From: Rhizobiaceae bacterium
Lineage (GTDB): Bacteria > Pseudomonadota > Alphaproteobacteria > Rhizobiales > Rhizobiaceae
Assembly: GCA_023953835.1 (NCBI GenBank)
Contig: JAMLJB010000001.1
Coordinates: forward strand, 3,569,501 to 3,633,500
Length of the DNA: 64,000 bases
Reading direction: 5' to 3'
Below the pieces are notes generated by a model, which worked only from the letters and a program-made list of their open reading frames with translations, had not been told where the DNA came from and made no database searches. Made by a program: the position numbers and the translations under genes. Shown here piece after piece: positions 18,148 through 25,005 of this stretch (its first letter is position 1; every line of letters begins with the position of its first letter).

Positions 18148-18420
18148 CCTAGGTCGTAGTGACGATTTAACGGTTCGCTGCGTTGGAGCGGAAAAGACCG
18201 CTGAACAGGAGAAAAGCGCAAGGCGGTGTTGACCACCGTCGAGCATTTTCGACGCATTCAGCGGCCTTTTCTGCCCAACCCCAGAGGGGCCGCGCCGAAA
18301 TCGGCCATTTCTTCGTCACGCGTCGTCGAATATGCGATGCATATCCTTCCTCCTTCTTCCTCGAACTGACCAATTTCATCTGCGGCGCAGCAAATCGCTA
18401 AATCGTCACTACGACCTAGG
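18148..18420. mobile_element. MITE-like element with perfect 22-bp terminal inverted repeats
   Basis: Bases 18148-18169 and 18399-18420 are perfect inverted repeats (core TAGGTCGTAGTGACGATTTA) that continue imperfectly for about 13 more bases. CTAG lies at both extremes and fits the YTAR target duplication of IS5-family elements. Inside, 18188-18205 and 18257-18274 form a second inverted repeat (18 bp, two mismatches), and a small hairpin lies at 18238-18253. The 273 bp contain no credible transposase; the two reading frames of about 70 codons look non-coding. It is best read as a non-autonomous miniature element moved by a transposase encoded elsewhere. Confidence 0.75.
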
Positions 18421-18838
18421 CCGGCAGCGAAATGTTACCGGCTGCATCGATCGGAAAGTCGGGATTGTGAGCGACTTCCCAGACATTTCCTTCCGGGTCG
18501 GCGAAATAGCCGTACCAGCCGCCCCAGAACGCCTTTCCGCCAGGCTTCACGATCTCGCCGCCCGCCCGTTCGGCAAGCTCCAGCACCGCATCGACCTCGA
18601 AATCGGTGCGCGTGTTGTAGGCCAGATAAACGCGCGAATGACCGCCCGTAAACTCAATGCCTGAATCCTTTTCCGCGCTTTCCCTCGGAAACAGGGCAAA
18701 GATGGTGCCCCCAATCTGGAAAAATGCCACGCCATCGTCGATCCGATGGCGTTTGAAACCCATCGAGCGATAGAAGCCAGCCATCAGGTCGAGATCATCG
18801 ACCGCAATGGTGATGATCGAGACGCGTGGCTCCATCAT
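18416..18838 (-). CDS. VOC (glyoxalase/bleomycin-resistance fold) family protein
   Basis: This single VOC-domain protein of 140 residues has SIITIAVDDLDLMAGFYRSMGF at its N-terminus and WGGWYGYFADPEGNVWEVAHN at its C-terminus. The second run carries the usual metal-site Glu and its context. The substrate cannot be told from sequence. I chose the ATG at 18838, whose second codon ATG overlaps the stop of the upstream crotonase gene; 18850 is an alternative. The stop codon TAG lies inside the CTAG end of the MITE-like element, so the C-terminus (NISLPA) may have been altered by the insertion. Confidence 0.85.
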   Translation of the reverse strand: MMEPRVSIITIAVDDLDLMAGFYRSMGFKRHRIDDGVAFFQIGGTIFALFPRESAEKDSGIEFTGGHSRVYLAYNTRTDFEVDAVLELAERAGGEIVKPGGKAFWGGWYGYFADPEGNVWEVAHNPDFPIDAAGNISLPA

Positions 18839-19659
18839 TCCGGGCCCCATTGCGGCTTGCGCTTTTCGATGAATGCCGAGATGCCCTCCCGTGCATCCCG
18901 GGCCAGCATGTTATCCACCATGACCTGCGCCGCATAGTCATAGGCCTCGGTCAGCCCCATCTCCGCCTGTCGGTAGAAGGCCTGCTTGCCTCTCGAAATG
19001 CCGGAAGGCGATTTCGAAACAATCGCTTGTGCGTATTTGCTGACGACCTGCGCGAGATATTCGGGCGGCACGACGCGATTGACCAGCCCGAATTCGCGGG
19101 CCGTCGCCGCGTCGATCATTTCGCCCGTCAATAGCATTTCCATCGCATGCTTCGGCTTGAGGCCGCGCGCCAACGCGACGCCCGGGGTGGTGCAGAACAG
19201 GCCGACATCGATGCCATTCACGCCGAATGTCGCCTTGTCCGAAGCAATTGCGAGGTCGCAGGTCGCAACAAGCTGGCACCCCGCCGCTGTCGCGATTCCA
19301 TTCACCTCGGCAATGACCGGGCGCGGATGCTGCATGATCGACTGCATCATGCGCCCGCACGCATCGAATGTGTGCTTGAAGAACGCCTCGCCGCCGTCCG
19401 CATCGCCGCGATGTGCGGTCATTTCCTTAAGGTCATGGCCGCCGGAAAAGACCTTACCCGCCGCGGCAATGACGATCACGCGGACGGACGAATCTTCGGC
19501 AGACCTGTCCAGTTCAGCCTGCAGCCGGGAGATAAGCTCAATGGACAGCGCGTTCGCGGGCGGATTGGTAAGTGTCAGCCTCAACACACCTTCGGATTGC
19601 TGGACATCGAGCAAGCTTCGCTGCTCGGCGTTGCGTGGCATCGCCAGAATCTCCCCCAT
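18835..19659 (-). CDS. Enoyl-CoA hydratase/isomerase family protein, ECHDC3-like
   Basis: This crotonase-fold protein of 274 residues has an oxyanion-hole region, VFSGGHDLKEM. The runs IATAAGCQLVATCDLAIAS and GIDVGLFCTTPGVALARGL closely resemble animal ECHDC3. The two catalytic glutamates of true enoyl-CoA hydratases are replaced: Gln in AAGCQL and Asn-Gly in FGVNG. Ordinary hydratase activity is therefore doubtful. The start at 19659 follows a perfect AAGGAGAG ribosome-binding site; upstream frame is discarded. It overlaps the VOC gene start by four bases and is divergent from a thioesterase gene. Confidence 0.9.
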   Translation of the reverse strand: MGEILAMPRNAEQRSLLDVQQSEGVLRLTLTNPPANALSIELISRLQAELDRSAEDSSVRVIVIAAAGKVFSGGHDLKEMTAHRGDADGGEAFFKHTFDACGRMMQSIMQHPRPVIAEVNGIATAAGCQLVATCDLAIASDKATFGVNGIDVGLFCTTPGVALARGLKPKHAMEMLLTGEMIDAATAREFGLVNRVVPPEYLAQVVSKYAQAIVSKSPSGISRGKQAFYRQAEMGLTEAYDYAAQVMVDNMLARDAREGISAFIEKRKPQWGPE

Positions 19660-19773
19660 GGATCTCTCCTTGAACATGGTCATGCAAATTGCCAACAATT
19701 CAGCGCCACAGCTTGACTTCCGGCAAATCGGCGCTTCCTTCGTCGGAAGCCACGTTAGCACCAAGGATGCGGA

Positions 19774-20217
19774 ATGCCAGCCCAGCCAGATCTCGTACCC
19801 GTCATGACCGTGGCCGAAGTCAGCGCAATGCTCGACGAGGTCTTTCCCCAGTTCAACGTGGACCGCGCCTTCGAAGTCCGCGAAATTCGCCCCGGCGGCT
19901 GTACCGTGAGATTAAACGCAGGCGACAATCATCTGCGCCCGGGCGGCACGGTTTCAGGTCCATCTCTGTTCGCGCTTGCAGATATATCTGGCTATGTCTG
20001 CGTCCTCTCACATGCGGGACCGGACGCGCTTTCCGTGACCACCAACCTGAACATCAATTTCATGCGCAAGGCCGAGGCGGGGCCAATTGACGGCCATTGC
20101 CGCATTCTCAAGCTTGGCCGCAGCCTCATGGTTTTCGACATCGAGATGGTCGCAGGCGCCGACGGGCATCTGGTCGCTCATGCGACCGGGACCTATTCCA
20201 TTCCGCCGAAACGTTGA
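19774..20217 (+). CDS. PaaI-type hotdog-fold thioesterase
   Basis: This 147-residue protein of the PaaI/YdiI thioesterase superfamily probably hydrolyses an acyl-CoA. The run HLRPGGTVSGPSLFALADISG corresponds to the catalytic region with its conserved Asp. SVTTNLNINFMRKAEAGPI and GHCRILKLGRSLMVFDIEM are the following hotdog strands. A start at 19804 (MTVAEV) is also possible. It is followed after 13 bases by a Nudix hydrolase and is divergent from the ECHDC3-like gene, so three CoA-linked families cluster here. Confidence 0.85.
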   Translation: MPAQPDLVPVMTVAEVSAMLDEVFPQFNVDRAFEVREIRPGGCTVRLNAGDNHLRPGGTVSGPSLFALADISGYVCVLSHAGPDALSVTTNLNINFMRKAEAGPIDGHCRILKLGRSLMVFDIEMVAGADGHLVAHATGTYSIPPKR

Positions 20218-20230
20218 TAAAGGTCACCCG

Positions 20231-20971
20231 ATGGATGGTTTGACGCGCGCCCAGCTCGACAAAAAGGAAAATCAGGATTTCGCACTCGGCGGCAAACCGA
20301 TGCGTCCACGCGACGCCGCGACACTGATCCTGCTCGACCGCGACTCCGGTGCGCCGCGCGTACTGATGGGCCGCCGGCACATGCGCCACACATTCATGCC
20401 CGGCAAATTCGTGTTTCCGGGCGGGCGGACAGACCCCGCCGACAGCCGCGTCAGGATCGCCGAGGGACTGCACCCGGCCGAGGAGCAAAAGCTGATCGGG
20501 CAAGGCAGCCGCGCCAGCGCCGCGCGGGCGCGCGCCATCGCTCTTTCGGCGATTCGCGAAACCTATGAGGAAGCGGGCCTGTTGATCGGCCGCAAGGGCG
20601 ATTTCTCAACCACGCGGGGAGACTGGCAGGGCTTTGCCACGCACGCCGTGCAGCCATCGCTCGCAGCCCTTCGATACATTGCCCGCGCCATCACGCCTCC
20701 CGGCCGCGTTCGCCGCTACGACACACGCTTTCTGGCGGCGTGGAGAAGCGATGTGGCCGTCGAGTTGCCCGAGGGCGGCCCCACGGATGAGCTGGAAGAA
20801 ATCGTCTGGCTGCCGCTTTCCGATGCGATGGATGCTGATATTCCCACGATCACGCGCACCGTCCTCGCTGAACTGTCCGAGAGGCTTGCAATCGACCCCG
20901 ATCTGACGCCCGGCGGCAATGTGCCGTTCTACCGAATGCTGAACGGGCGGTTTCGCAAGGTCATTCTTTAG
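20231..20971 (+). CDS. Nudix hydrolase, NUDT19/CoA-pyrophosphatase-like
   Basis: This 246-residue Nudix protein has TFMPGKFVFPGGRTD, then a spacer of about 45 residues, then the core AIRETYEEAGLL. That core supplies REXXEEXG, but the usual upstream G-x5-E part of the Nudix box is displaced. An expanded box is a feature of NUDT19-like acyl-CoA diphosphatases, which fits the neighbouring thioesterase and crotonase. The ATG at 20231 follows the thioesterase stop by 13 bases and was preferred over upstream frame inside that gene. Its stop overlaps that of the convergent DUF1127 gene. The substrate is inferred only. Confidence 0.85.
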   Translation: MDGLTRAQLDKKENQDFALGGKPMRPRDAATLILLDRDSGAPRVLMGRRHMRHTFMPGKFVFPGGRTDPADSRVRIAEGLHPAEEQKLIGQGSRASAARARAIALSAIRETYEEAGLLIGRKGDFSTTRGDWQGFATHAVQPSLAALRYIARAITPPGRVRRYDTRFLAAWRSDVAVELPEGGPTDELEEIVWLPLSDAMDADIPTITRTVLAELSERLAIDPDLTPGGNVPFYRMLNGRFRKVIL

Positions 20972-21186
20972 CGCCACCACGGAAGCAGCGCCTCACGCAC
21001 CGCCTGCTGCGGAGTGAGGCCGATATCGCGCAACTGATGATCGCTGAGATCCAGCAGATCTGCACGCGTGCGGCGCAGTTGCGCGCGCTTGGCTATCCAC
21101 GCGGACACAATCGCAACCAGGCCGGCTGGACGGGTGTCAATATCCGCCTCCGCACCTGTTTCGAGAATTGTATGCATCGTCGGCAT
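20968..21186 (-). CDS. DUF1127 family small protein
   Basis: This 72-residue protein ends with the DUF1127 signature: RTRADLLDLSDHQLRDIGLT, then an arginine-containing tail ending PWWR. Short DUF1127 proteins of alphaproteobacteria have been linked to phosphate, C/N metabolism and RNA turnover, but this one is longer than those and is not assignable. It is divergent from the MocR regulator gene, with a 94-base spacer that holds two direct repeats. Confidence 0.88.
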   Translation of the reverse strand: MPTMHTILETGAEADIDTRPAGLVAIVSAWIAKRAQLRRTRADLLDLSDHQLRDIGLTPQQAVREALLPWWR

Positions 21187-21218
21187 ATTGCACCTGTGCC
21201 AATCTCACATTGAATCTA

Positions 21219-21257
21219 TTGACTTCATATCCGTCTATCTATTTGACTCATTTTCCG
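21219..21257. repeat. Direct repeat upstream of the MocR gene
   Basis: TTGACTTCATATCCG begins at 21219 and TTGACTCATTTTCCG at 21243, 24 bases apart, between divergent DUF1127 and MocR genes. MocR/PdxR regulators commonly bind direct repeats near their own promoters, so this is a plausible operator. The second copy lies within about 40 bases of the MocR start. Confidence 0.4.
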
Positions 21258-21280
21258 GTGCAATATGGAAACTTGTCACT

Positions 21281-22693
21281 ATGACAACTTGGCTTCCCGA
21301 TCTGTCGACGGGCGTCGGACCGCTTTACCAGCGGCTCGCGGACAGGATCGAGGCGGATATCGACAAGGGCGCAATTGCGTCGGGGACGAAGCTCCCCCCG
21401 CAGCGCAATCTCGCATTCGACATCGGAACGACTGTCGGGACGGTGGGGCGCGCCTATGCGCTCTTGCGCGAGCGCGGACTGGTCAGCGGAGAAGTCGGAC
21501 GCGGAACCTATGTGCTTTCAAGCGGCGAACGCTCAACGGCGCAGTCCACCGCCGATCCGCGCCAGGACGGAACGCGGCCGATGGATGCGCCTGCGGACAA
21601 GCTGCGCTTCGACACGACCTCTGCGCCCAATCTCGGACAAGGGGCAATTGTCGCCCGCCTGGTCGCGGAACTGGGCATCGAAGCACCCGCCGAAATATCG
21701 AGCTACACGCGAACCTTTCCGGACGAATGGTTCGAGGCTGGCAGCGCGTGGCTTTCGCGTGGCGGCTTTTGCCCCGCGCCCGATACGATCGTCCCAACGC
21801 TCGGCACGCATGCCGGTGCGATGTCCGCCATCGTGGCGCTCACCTCTCCCGGTGACTATGTGGTTTTCGAGCACGCCACCTATTCGCAGGTAGCGCGCGC
21901 CACCGCGCTTGCCGGACGCCGCATTGCGCTGGTGCAGTCTGACGAGCAAGGTCTCGATCCCGACCATTTCGACCATGTCTGCGCGCAGAAGCACCCGACG
22001 ATGGCATTCCTCATGCCTTCGGCCCACAATCCGACCTGCGTCAGCCTCGATTCCAACCGGCGACAGCGCATTGCCGAGCTTGCCCGCAAACACAATGTTT
22101 TCCTGATTGAGGATGACCTCTACGGCCGTCTGAGTGGCGACCGGCTGCCCATGCTGGTCGAGTTTGCGCCGGAACGCACAATCGTCGCCTCCGGCCTGTC
22201 CAAATCGGTTGCCGCAGGGGTGCGGGGCGGCTGGCTGTCCTGCCCGACAGCTTACCGGCACCGCATCCGCGTCGCGCACAGGCTACTGAGCGGCAGCAGT
22301 CCCTACCTTCTGTCGGCGCTGGCCGCGCGTCTTGTCCTGTCGGGCGAAGCACGGGAAATCGAGGCCCGCAGCATCGAGGAAATCAGGGCGCGCACGGCCC
22401 TCGTGCGCGTCGCGCTCGAAGGCTACAGCTTTAACAGCCAGCCCAGCATCCCGTTCGTGTGGCTGGCCTTGCCGGAAGCGTGGAACTCCGGAACCTTCAA
22501 GAATGCAGCCTTTGAGAACGGCGTTCTTCTGGACGATGAGGACGAGTTCAAGGCGGGCCGCTCCGAGCAGGTGTTCCACCGCGTGCGCTTTGCGATATCG
22601 CAACCGCGCGACCGTGAAGATGTGCGCGCGGGACTGGCCGTGATACGCCGCCTGCTGGACGAAGGCCGCGCCGGCTACGAGCGCTTCGATTAA
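21281..22693 (+). CDS. MocR-type GntR regulator with aminotransferase domain
   Basis: This 470-residue protein has an N-terminal GntR winged helix (PLYQRLADRIEADIDKG, then TKLPPQRNLAFDIGTTVGTV) fused to a fold-type I aminotransferase domain. The PLP lysine lies in IVASGLSKSVAAGVRGGWL, and HNPTCVSLDSNRRQRIAELA and FLIEDDLYGRLSGD are typical. MocR regulators sense PLP or amino compounds; the target here is unknown. The start at 21281 is used because the frame upstream crosses the divergent DUF1127 gene. It is convergent with the next gene, three bases away. Confidence 0.92.
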   Translation: MTTWLPDLSTGVGPLYQRLADRIEADIDKGAIASGTKLPPQRNLAFDIGTTVGTVGRAYALLRERGLVSGEVGRGTYVLSSGERSTAQSTADPRQDGTRPMDAPADKLRFDTTSAPNLGQGAIVARLVAELGIEAPAEISSYTRTFPDEWFEAGSAWLSRGGFCPAPDTIVPTLGTHAGAMSAIVALTSPGDYVVFEHATYSQVARATALAGRRIALVQSDEQGLDPDHFDHVCAQKHPTMAFLMPSAHNPTCVSLDSNRRQRIAELARKHNVFLIEDDLYGRLSGDRLPMLVEFAPERTIVASGLSKSVAAGVRGGWLSCPTAYRHRIRVAHRLLSGSSPYLLSALAARLVLSGEAREIEARSIEEIRARTALVRVALEGYSFNSQPSIPFVWLALPEAWNSGTFKNAAFENGVLLDDEDEFKAGRSEQVFHRVRFAISQPRDREDVRAGLAVIRRLLDEGRAGYERFD

Positions 22694-22695
22694 GA

Positions 22696-23412
22696 TCAAT
22701 TTTCGGACATATACGCCAGCAATTGCTCGGGCGGTCGGTTCTCGCCGATGGACATGGACAATATGCGCGACAGGTGCCGGTACGGCAGGCCGGTCTGCTC
22801 ATGCCAGGCGTTGAGTTGCATCTGGATGCGCGCCAGATCGCGCTTGGAGGTCGGCTTCTCCGCGATTTCCAGCCCGGCATCGCGCAGCGCGGCGGCGAAA
22901 TCGGTCGAGATCACGAAGCAATCCCAGCCGATCCAGCGCAGGAAATATTGCCCCGTCGCTCCGCCCAACCTGCTGCCGTGCCGGTCGAGATAAGCCATCA
23001 GGCCGATCTGGTCGTCCACCGGCCAATCGGCAAGAAATTTCCCGAAACTGCCATGTTCCTTCGAAACGCTGGCGACAAAAGCCGCGTTTTCCCGGACCGA
23101 CATGATTTTCTGGCCGTTGCGCACGATGCGCGTGTCCGAAGCCAGCGCGCCCCAGAAATCGTCCGGCTGGAAAAGCAGGCGGGCGACATCGAAACCGAGA
23201 AACGCTTCCTCGAAACCCGGCCATTTCGCCTCGATAACGCTCCAGACAAAACCCGCACTGAAAATGCGCTGCGTCATGGCCGAGAGAACCCGATCGTCCG
23301 GCACCTGGGCAAGCGCTGCATTGTCCGGTGCGCTTCCGAGCAGCCGGTCCAGTATTTCGCTGCCGCCTTTGCGCTTTTCGGCCCTTTCGCGAATCCTGCT
23401 GAAATTGATCAT
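22696..23412 (-). CDS. DNA-3-methyladenine glycosylase I-like protein
   Basis: This 238-residue protein belongs to the Tag (adenine_glyco) family. The match is strongest in the middle (FSAGFVWSVIEAKWPGFEEAF, IVRNGQKIMSVRENA) and in the helical C-terminus. The zinc-binding Cys and His at the N-terminus of E. coli Tag (RCGW...YHDNEWG) have no counterpart, and the C-terminal Cys/His pair is also absent. It is therefore a divergent, probably zinc-free branch, and activity on 3-methyladenine is uncertain. The start at 23412 (MINFSRIRER) fits the family better than 23448. Confidence 0.8.
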   Translation of the reverse strand: MINFSRIRERAEKRKGGSEILDRLLGSAPDNAALAQVPDDRVLSAMTQRIFSAGFVWSVIEAKWPGFEEAFLGFDVARLLFQPDDFWGALASDTRIVRNGQKIMSVRENAAFVASVSKEHGSFGKFLADWPVDDQIGLMAYLDRHGSRLGGATGQYFLRWIGWDCFVISTDFAAALRDAGLEIAEKPTSKRDLARIQMQLNAWHEQTGLPYRHLSRILSMSIGENRPPEQLLAYMSEN

Positions 23413-23485
23413 CGCCTTATCCTTGCCCAATCGGCTCCTATCTAGCATTTCTTCAAATTACGAACACGGGCACCGAGGTTTCGCC

Positions 23486-24034
23486 ATGCATAAATCCATT
23501 TCCGACATCGCCGCGCAATGGCTCCGCCGCCAGCCTGAGAATTTGAGCGAGGCTGAGCACCGGGTCCTTCAAAGCGCCGTCGAACACCGCACGATTGCTT
23601 CGGACACCAACAAGGCATTTGCGAAAAGGCTCTCGACCGGCGATCGTCTGGCGGACGCAATCGCGCGCGTCGGTGGATCATGGACCTTCATCATCGCCTT
23701 CCTCGTGTTCCTGTTCGCATGGGCCGCGCTGAATGCGTGGCTGCTTGGGCGCGCGACCTTCGACCCCTATCCTTTCGTGTTTCTCAACCTGGTCCTGTCG
23801 ATGATCGCCGCATTGCAGGCGCCGATCATCATGATGTCGCAAAACAGGCAGGCCGAACGCGACCGGCTCGACGCTGCGCACGACTATGAAGTAAACCTCA
23901 AGGCTGAAATCGAGATCATGGCGCTGCATGCGAAGATCGAGGAACTTCGAAGCCAGGAAATCGCCCTGCTCTGTCGGCAGATTTCGGAACTCACCAGCCT
24001 CGTGCAAGGCAAGGCCGAAAAGCGCGACGGCTGA
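23486..24034 (+). CDS. DUF1003 family membrane protein
   Basis: This 182-residue protein has a charged N-terminus and two membrane segments (around SWTFIIAFLVFLFAWAALN and PFVFLNLVLSMIAALQAPII) with the DUF1003 signature between and after them (DPYPFVFLNL, MMSQNRQAERDR). A predicted coiled-coil cytosolic tail follows. The function is unknown. The frame extends upstream antisense to the glycosylase gene, so the start is placed at 23486. The stop overlaps the start of the DedA gene (TGATG), which suggests translational coupling. Confidence 0.87.
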   Translation: MHKSISDIAAQWLRRQPENLSEAEHRVLQSAVEHRTIASDTNKAFAKRLSTGDRLADAIARVGGSWTFIIAFLVFLFAWAALNAWLLGRATFDPYPFVFLNLVLSMIAALQAPIIMMSQNRQAERDRLDAAHDYEVNLKAEIEIMALHAKIEELRSQEIALLCRQISELTSLVQGKAEKRDG

Positions 24035-24618
24035 TGGAGACCTTACGCGCCTTTGTCGAGCAATATGGCCTCATCGCGATCTTTATCGGATGTGTCGCCG
24101 AGGGAGAGAGCTTCGCCATTCTCGGCGGCTTTTTTGCGCATCAGGAAATACTGAACTTCGTTGGCGTCTTTCTGGCTGTTTTTCTCGGCTCGTTCCTTGG
24201 GGACGGAATGTTTTTCCTCGCCGGACGTCACTTCACCGATCACCCCATCGTGGTTCGCTTGCGTCACAAGCGGGGGTTCAGTCATGCATACCGGCTGGTC
24301 AACCGTCATCCGAATATATTCGTGCTGACCAACCGCTTTATCTATGGCCTGCGCCTTGTTGGCGGGATCGCTGCCGGAATGGCCAACATTGCGGCACCCC
24401 GCTTCCTCATCCTGAATGCGCTGTCGTCGCTGATATGGTCGAGCGTCTTCATAGGGCTGGGCTATTTCTTCGGCCTCGGCGCGGAAACGCTGATCGGCGA
24501 CACGTTCAGGACCCACCACCGACTGTTGATTGGCCTCGGCCTGGCCCTCGTCGCCGCAATCATCGCGGCGTTCGTCGCCCATCGCATGGCGCGCAAGGAG
24601 CCGCACGAGCCGCGTTAG
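24034..24618 (+). CDS. DedA family membrane protein
   Basis: This 194-residue DedA/VTT-domain protein has several membrane segments. The family motif region is EGESFAILGGFFAHQ, then GSFLGDGMFFLAGRHF and NRFIYGLRLVGGIAAGMA. DedA proteins are linked to undecaprenyl-phosphate or lipid translocation and to membrane homeostasis. It overlaps the DUF1003 gene stop and is convergent with dgkA six bases away. Confidence 0.9.
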   Translation: METLRAFVEQYGLIAIFIGCVAEGESFAILGGFFAHQEILNFVGVFLAVFLGSFLGDGMFFLAGRHFTDHPIVVRLRHKRGFSHAYRLVNRHPNIFVLTNRFIYGLRLVGGIAAGMANIAAPRFLILNALSSLIWSSVFIGLGYFFGLGAETLIGDTFRTHHRLLIGLGLALVAAIIAAFVAHRMARKEPHEPR

Positions 24619-24624
24619 CGCGCC

Positions 24625-24972
24625 TCAGTTCATGCGCTCAATCAGCGCGCCGAGCCAAACGCCTGCCACAAGGATGATGGCGATGAGCACCGCAAGCGAT
24701 CCGCAGTCCTTGGCGATCTGGATTTGACGGTCGAACTCAAGGCTGACCGCATCGCATGCCGCCTCGATCCCGGTATTCAGCACCTCGACCAGCATCAGCA
24801 CCAGCACCGAGCCGATGAGAAAGAAATAGGACGACCAGTTTTCCGCCAGAAACCACCCGGCAGGCAGCGCGACGGCCAGGAGAATCAACTCCTGCTGGAA
24901 TGCTTTTTCGTTTCGCGCCAGCCAGGTGAAAGCGCGGACGGAATTGTGCCAGGCGTTAATCAGTCGTTCCAT
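24625..24972 (-). CDS. dgkA: Diacylglycerol kinase
   Basis: This is a small integral membrane diacylglycerol kinase of 115 residues with three predicted membrane segments. The catalytic region reads LVEVLNTGIEAACDAVS, with the conserved Glu and Asn. It recycles diacylglycerol to phosphatidate in the inner membrane. It lies immediately downstream of glmS on the same strand (33-base gap). Confidence 0.92.
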   Translation of the reverse strand: MERLINAWHNSVRAFTWLARNEKAFQQELILLAVALPAGWFLAENWSSYFFLIGSVLVLMLVEVLNTGIEAACDAVSLEFDRQIQIAKDCGSLAVLIAIILVAGVWLGALIERMN

Positions 24973-25005
24973 GACGGGATCGCTTTAGATGTTCAGCCCG
25001 TTCCG

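Noticed and set aside
18167..18401. Transposase remnant inside the inverted-repeat element
   Set aside because: The reading frames of about 70 codons on both strands have no DDE or helix-turn-helix features and end in the inverted repeats; the element looks non-coding.
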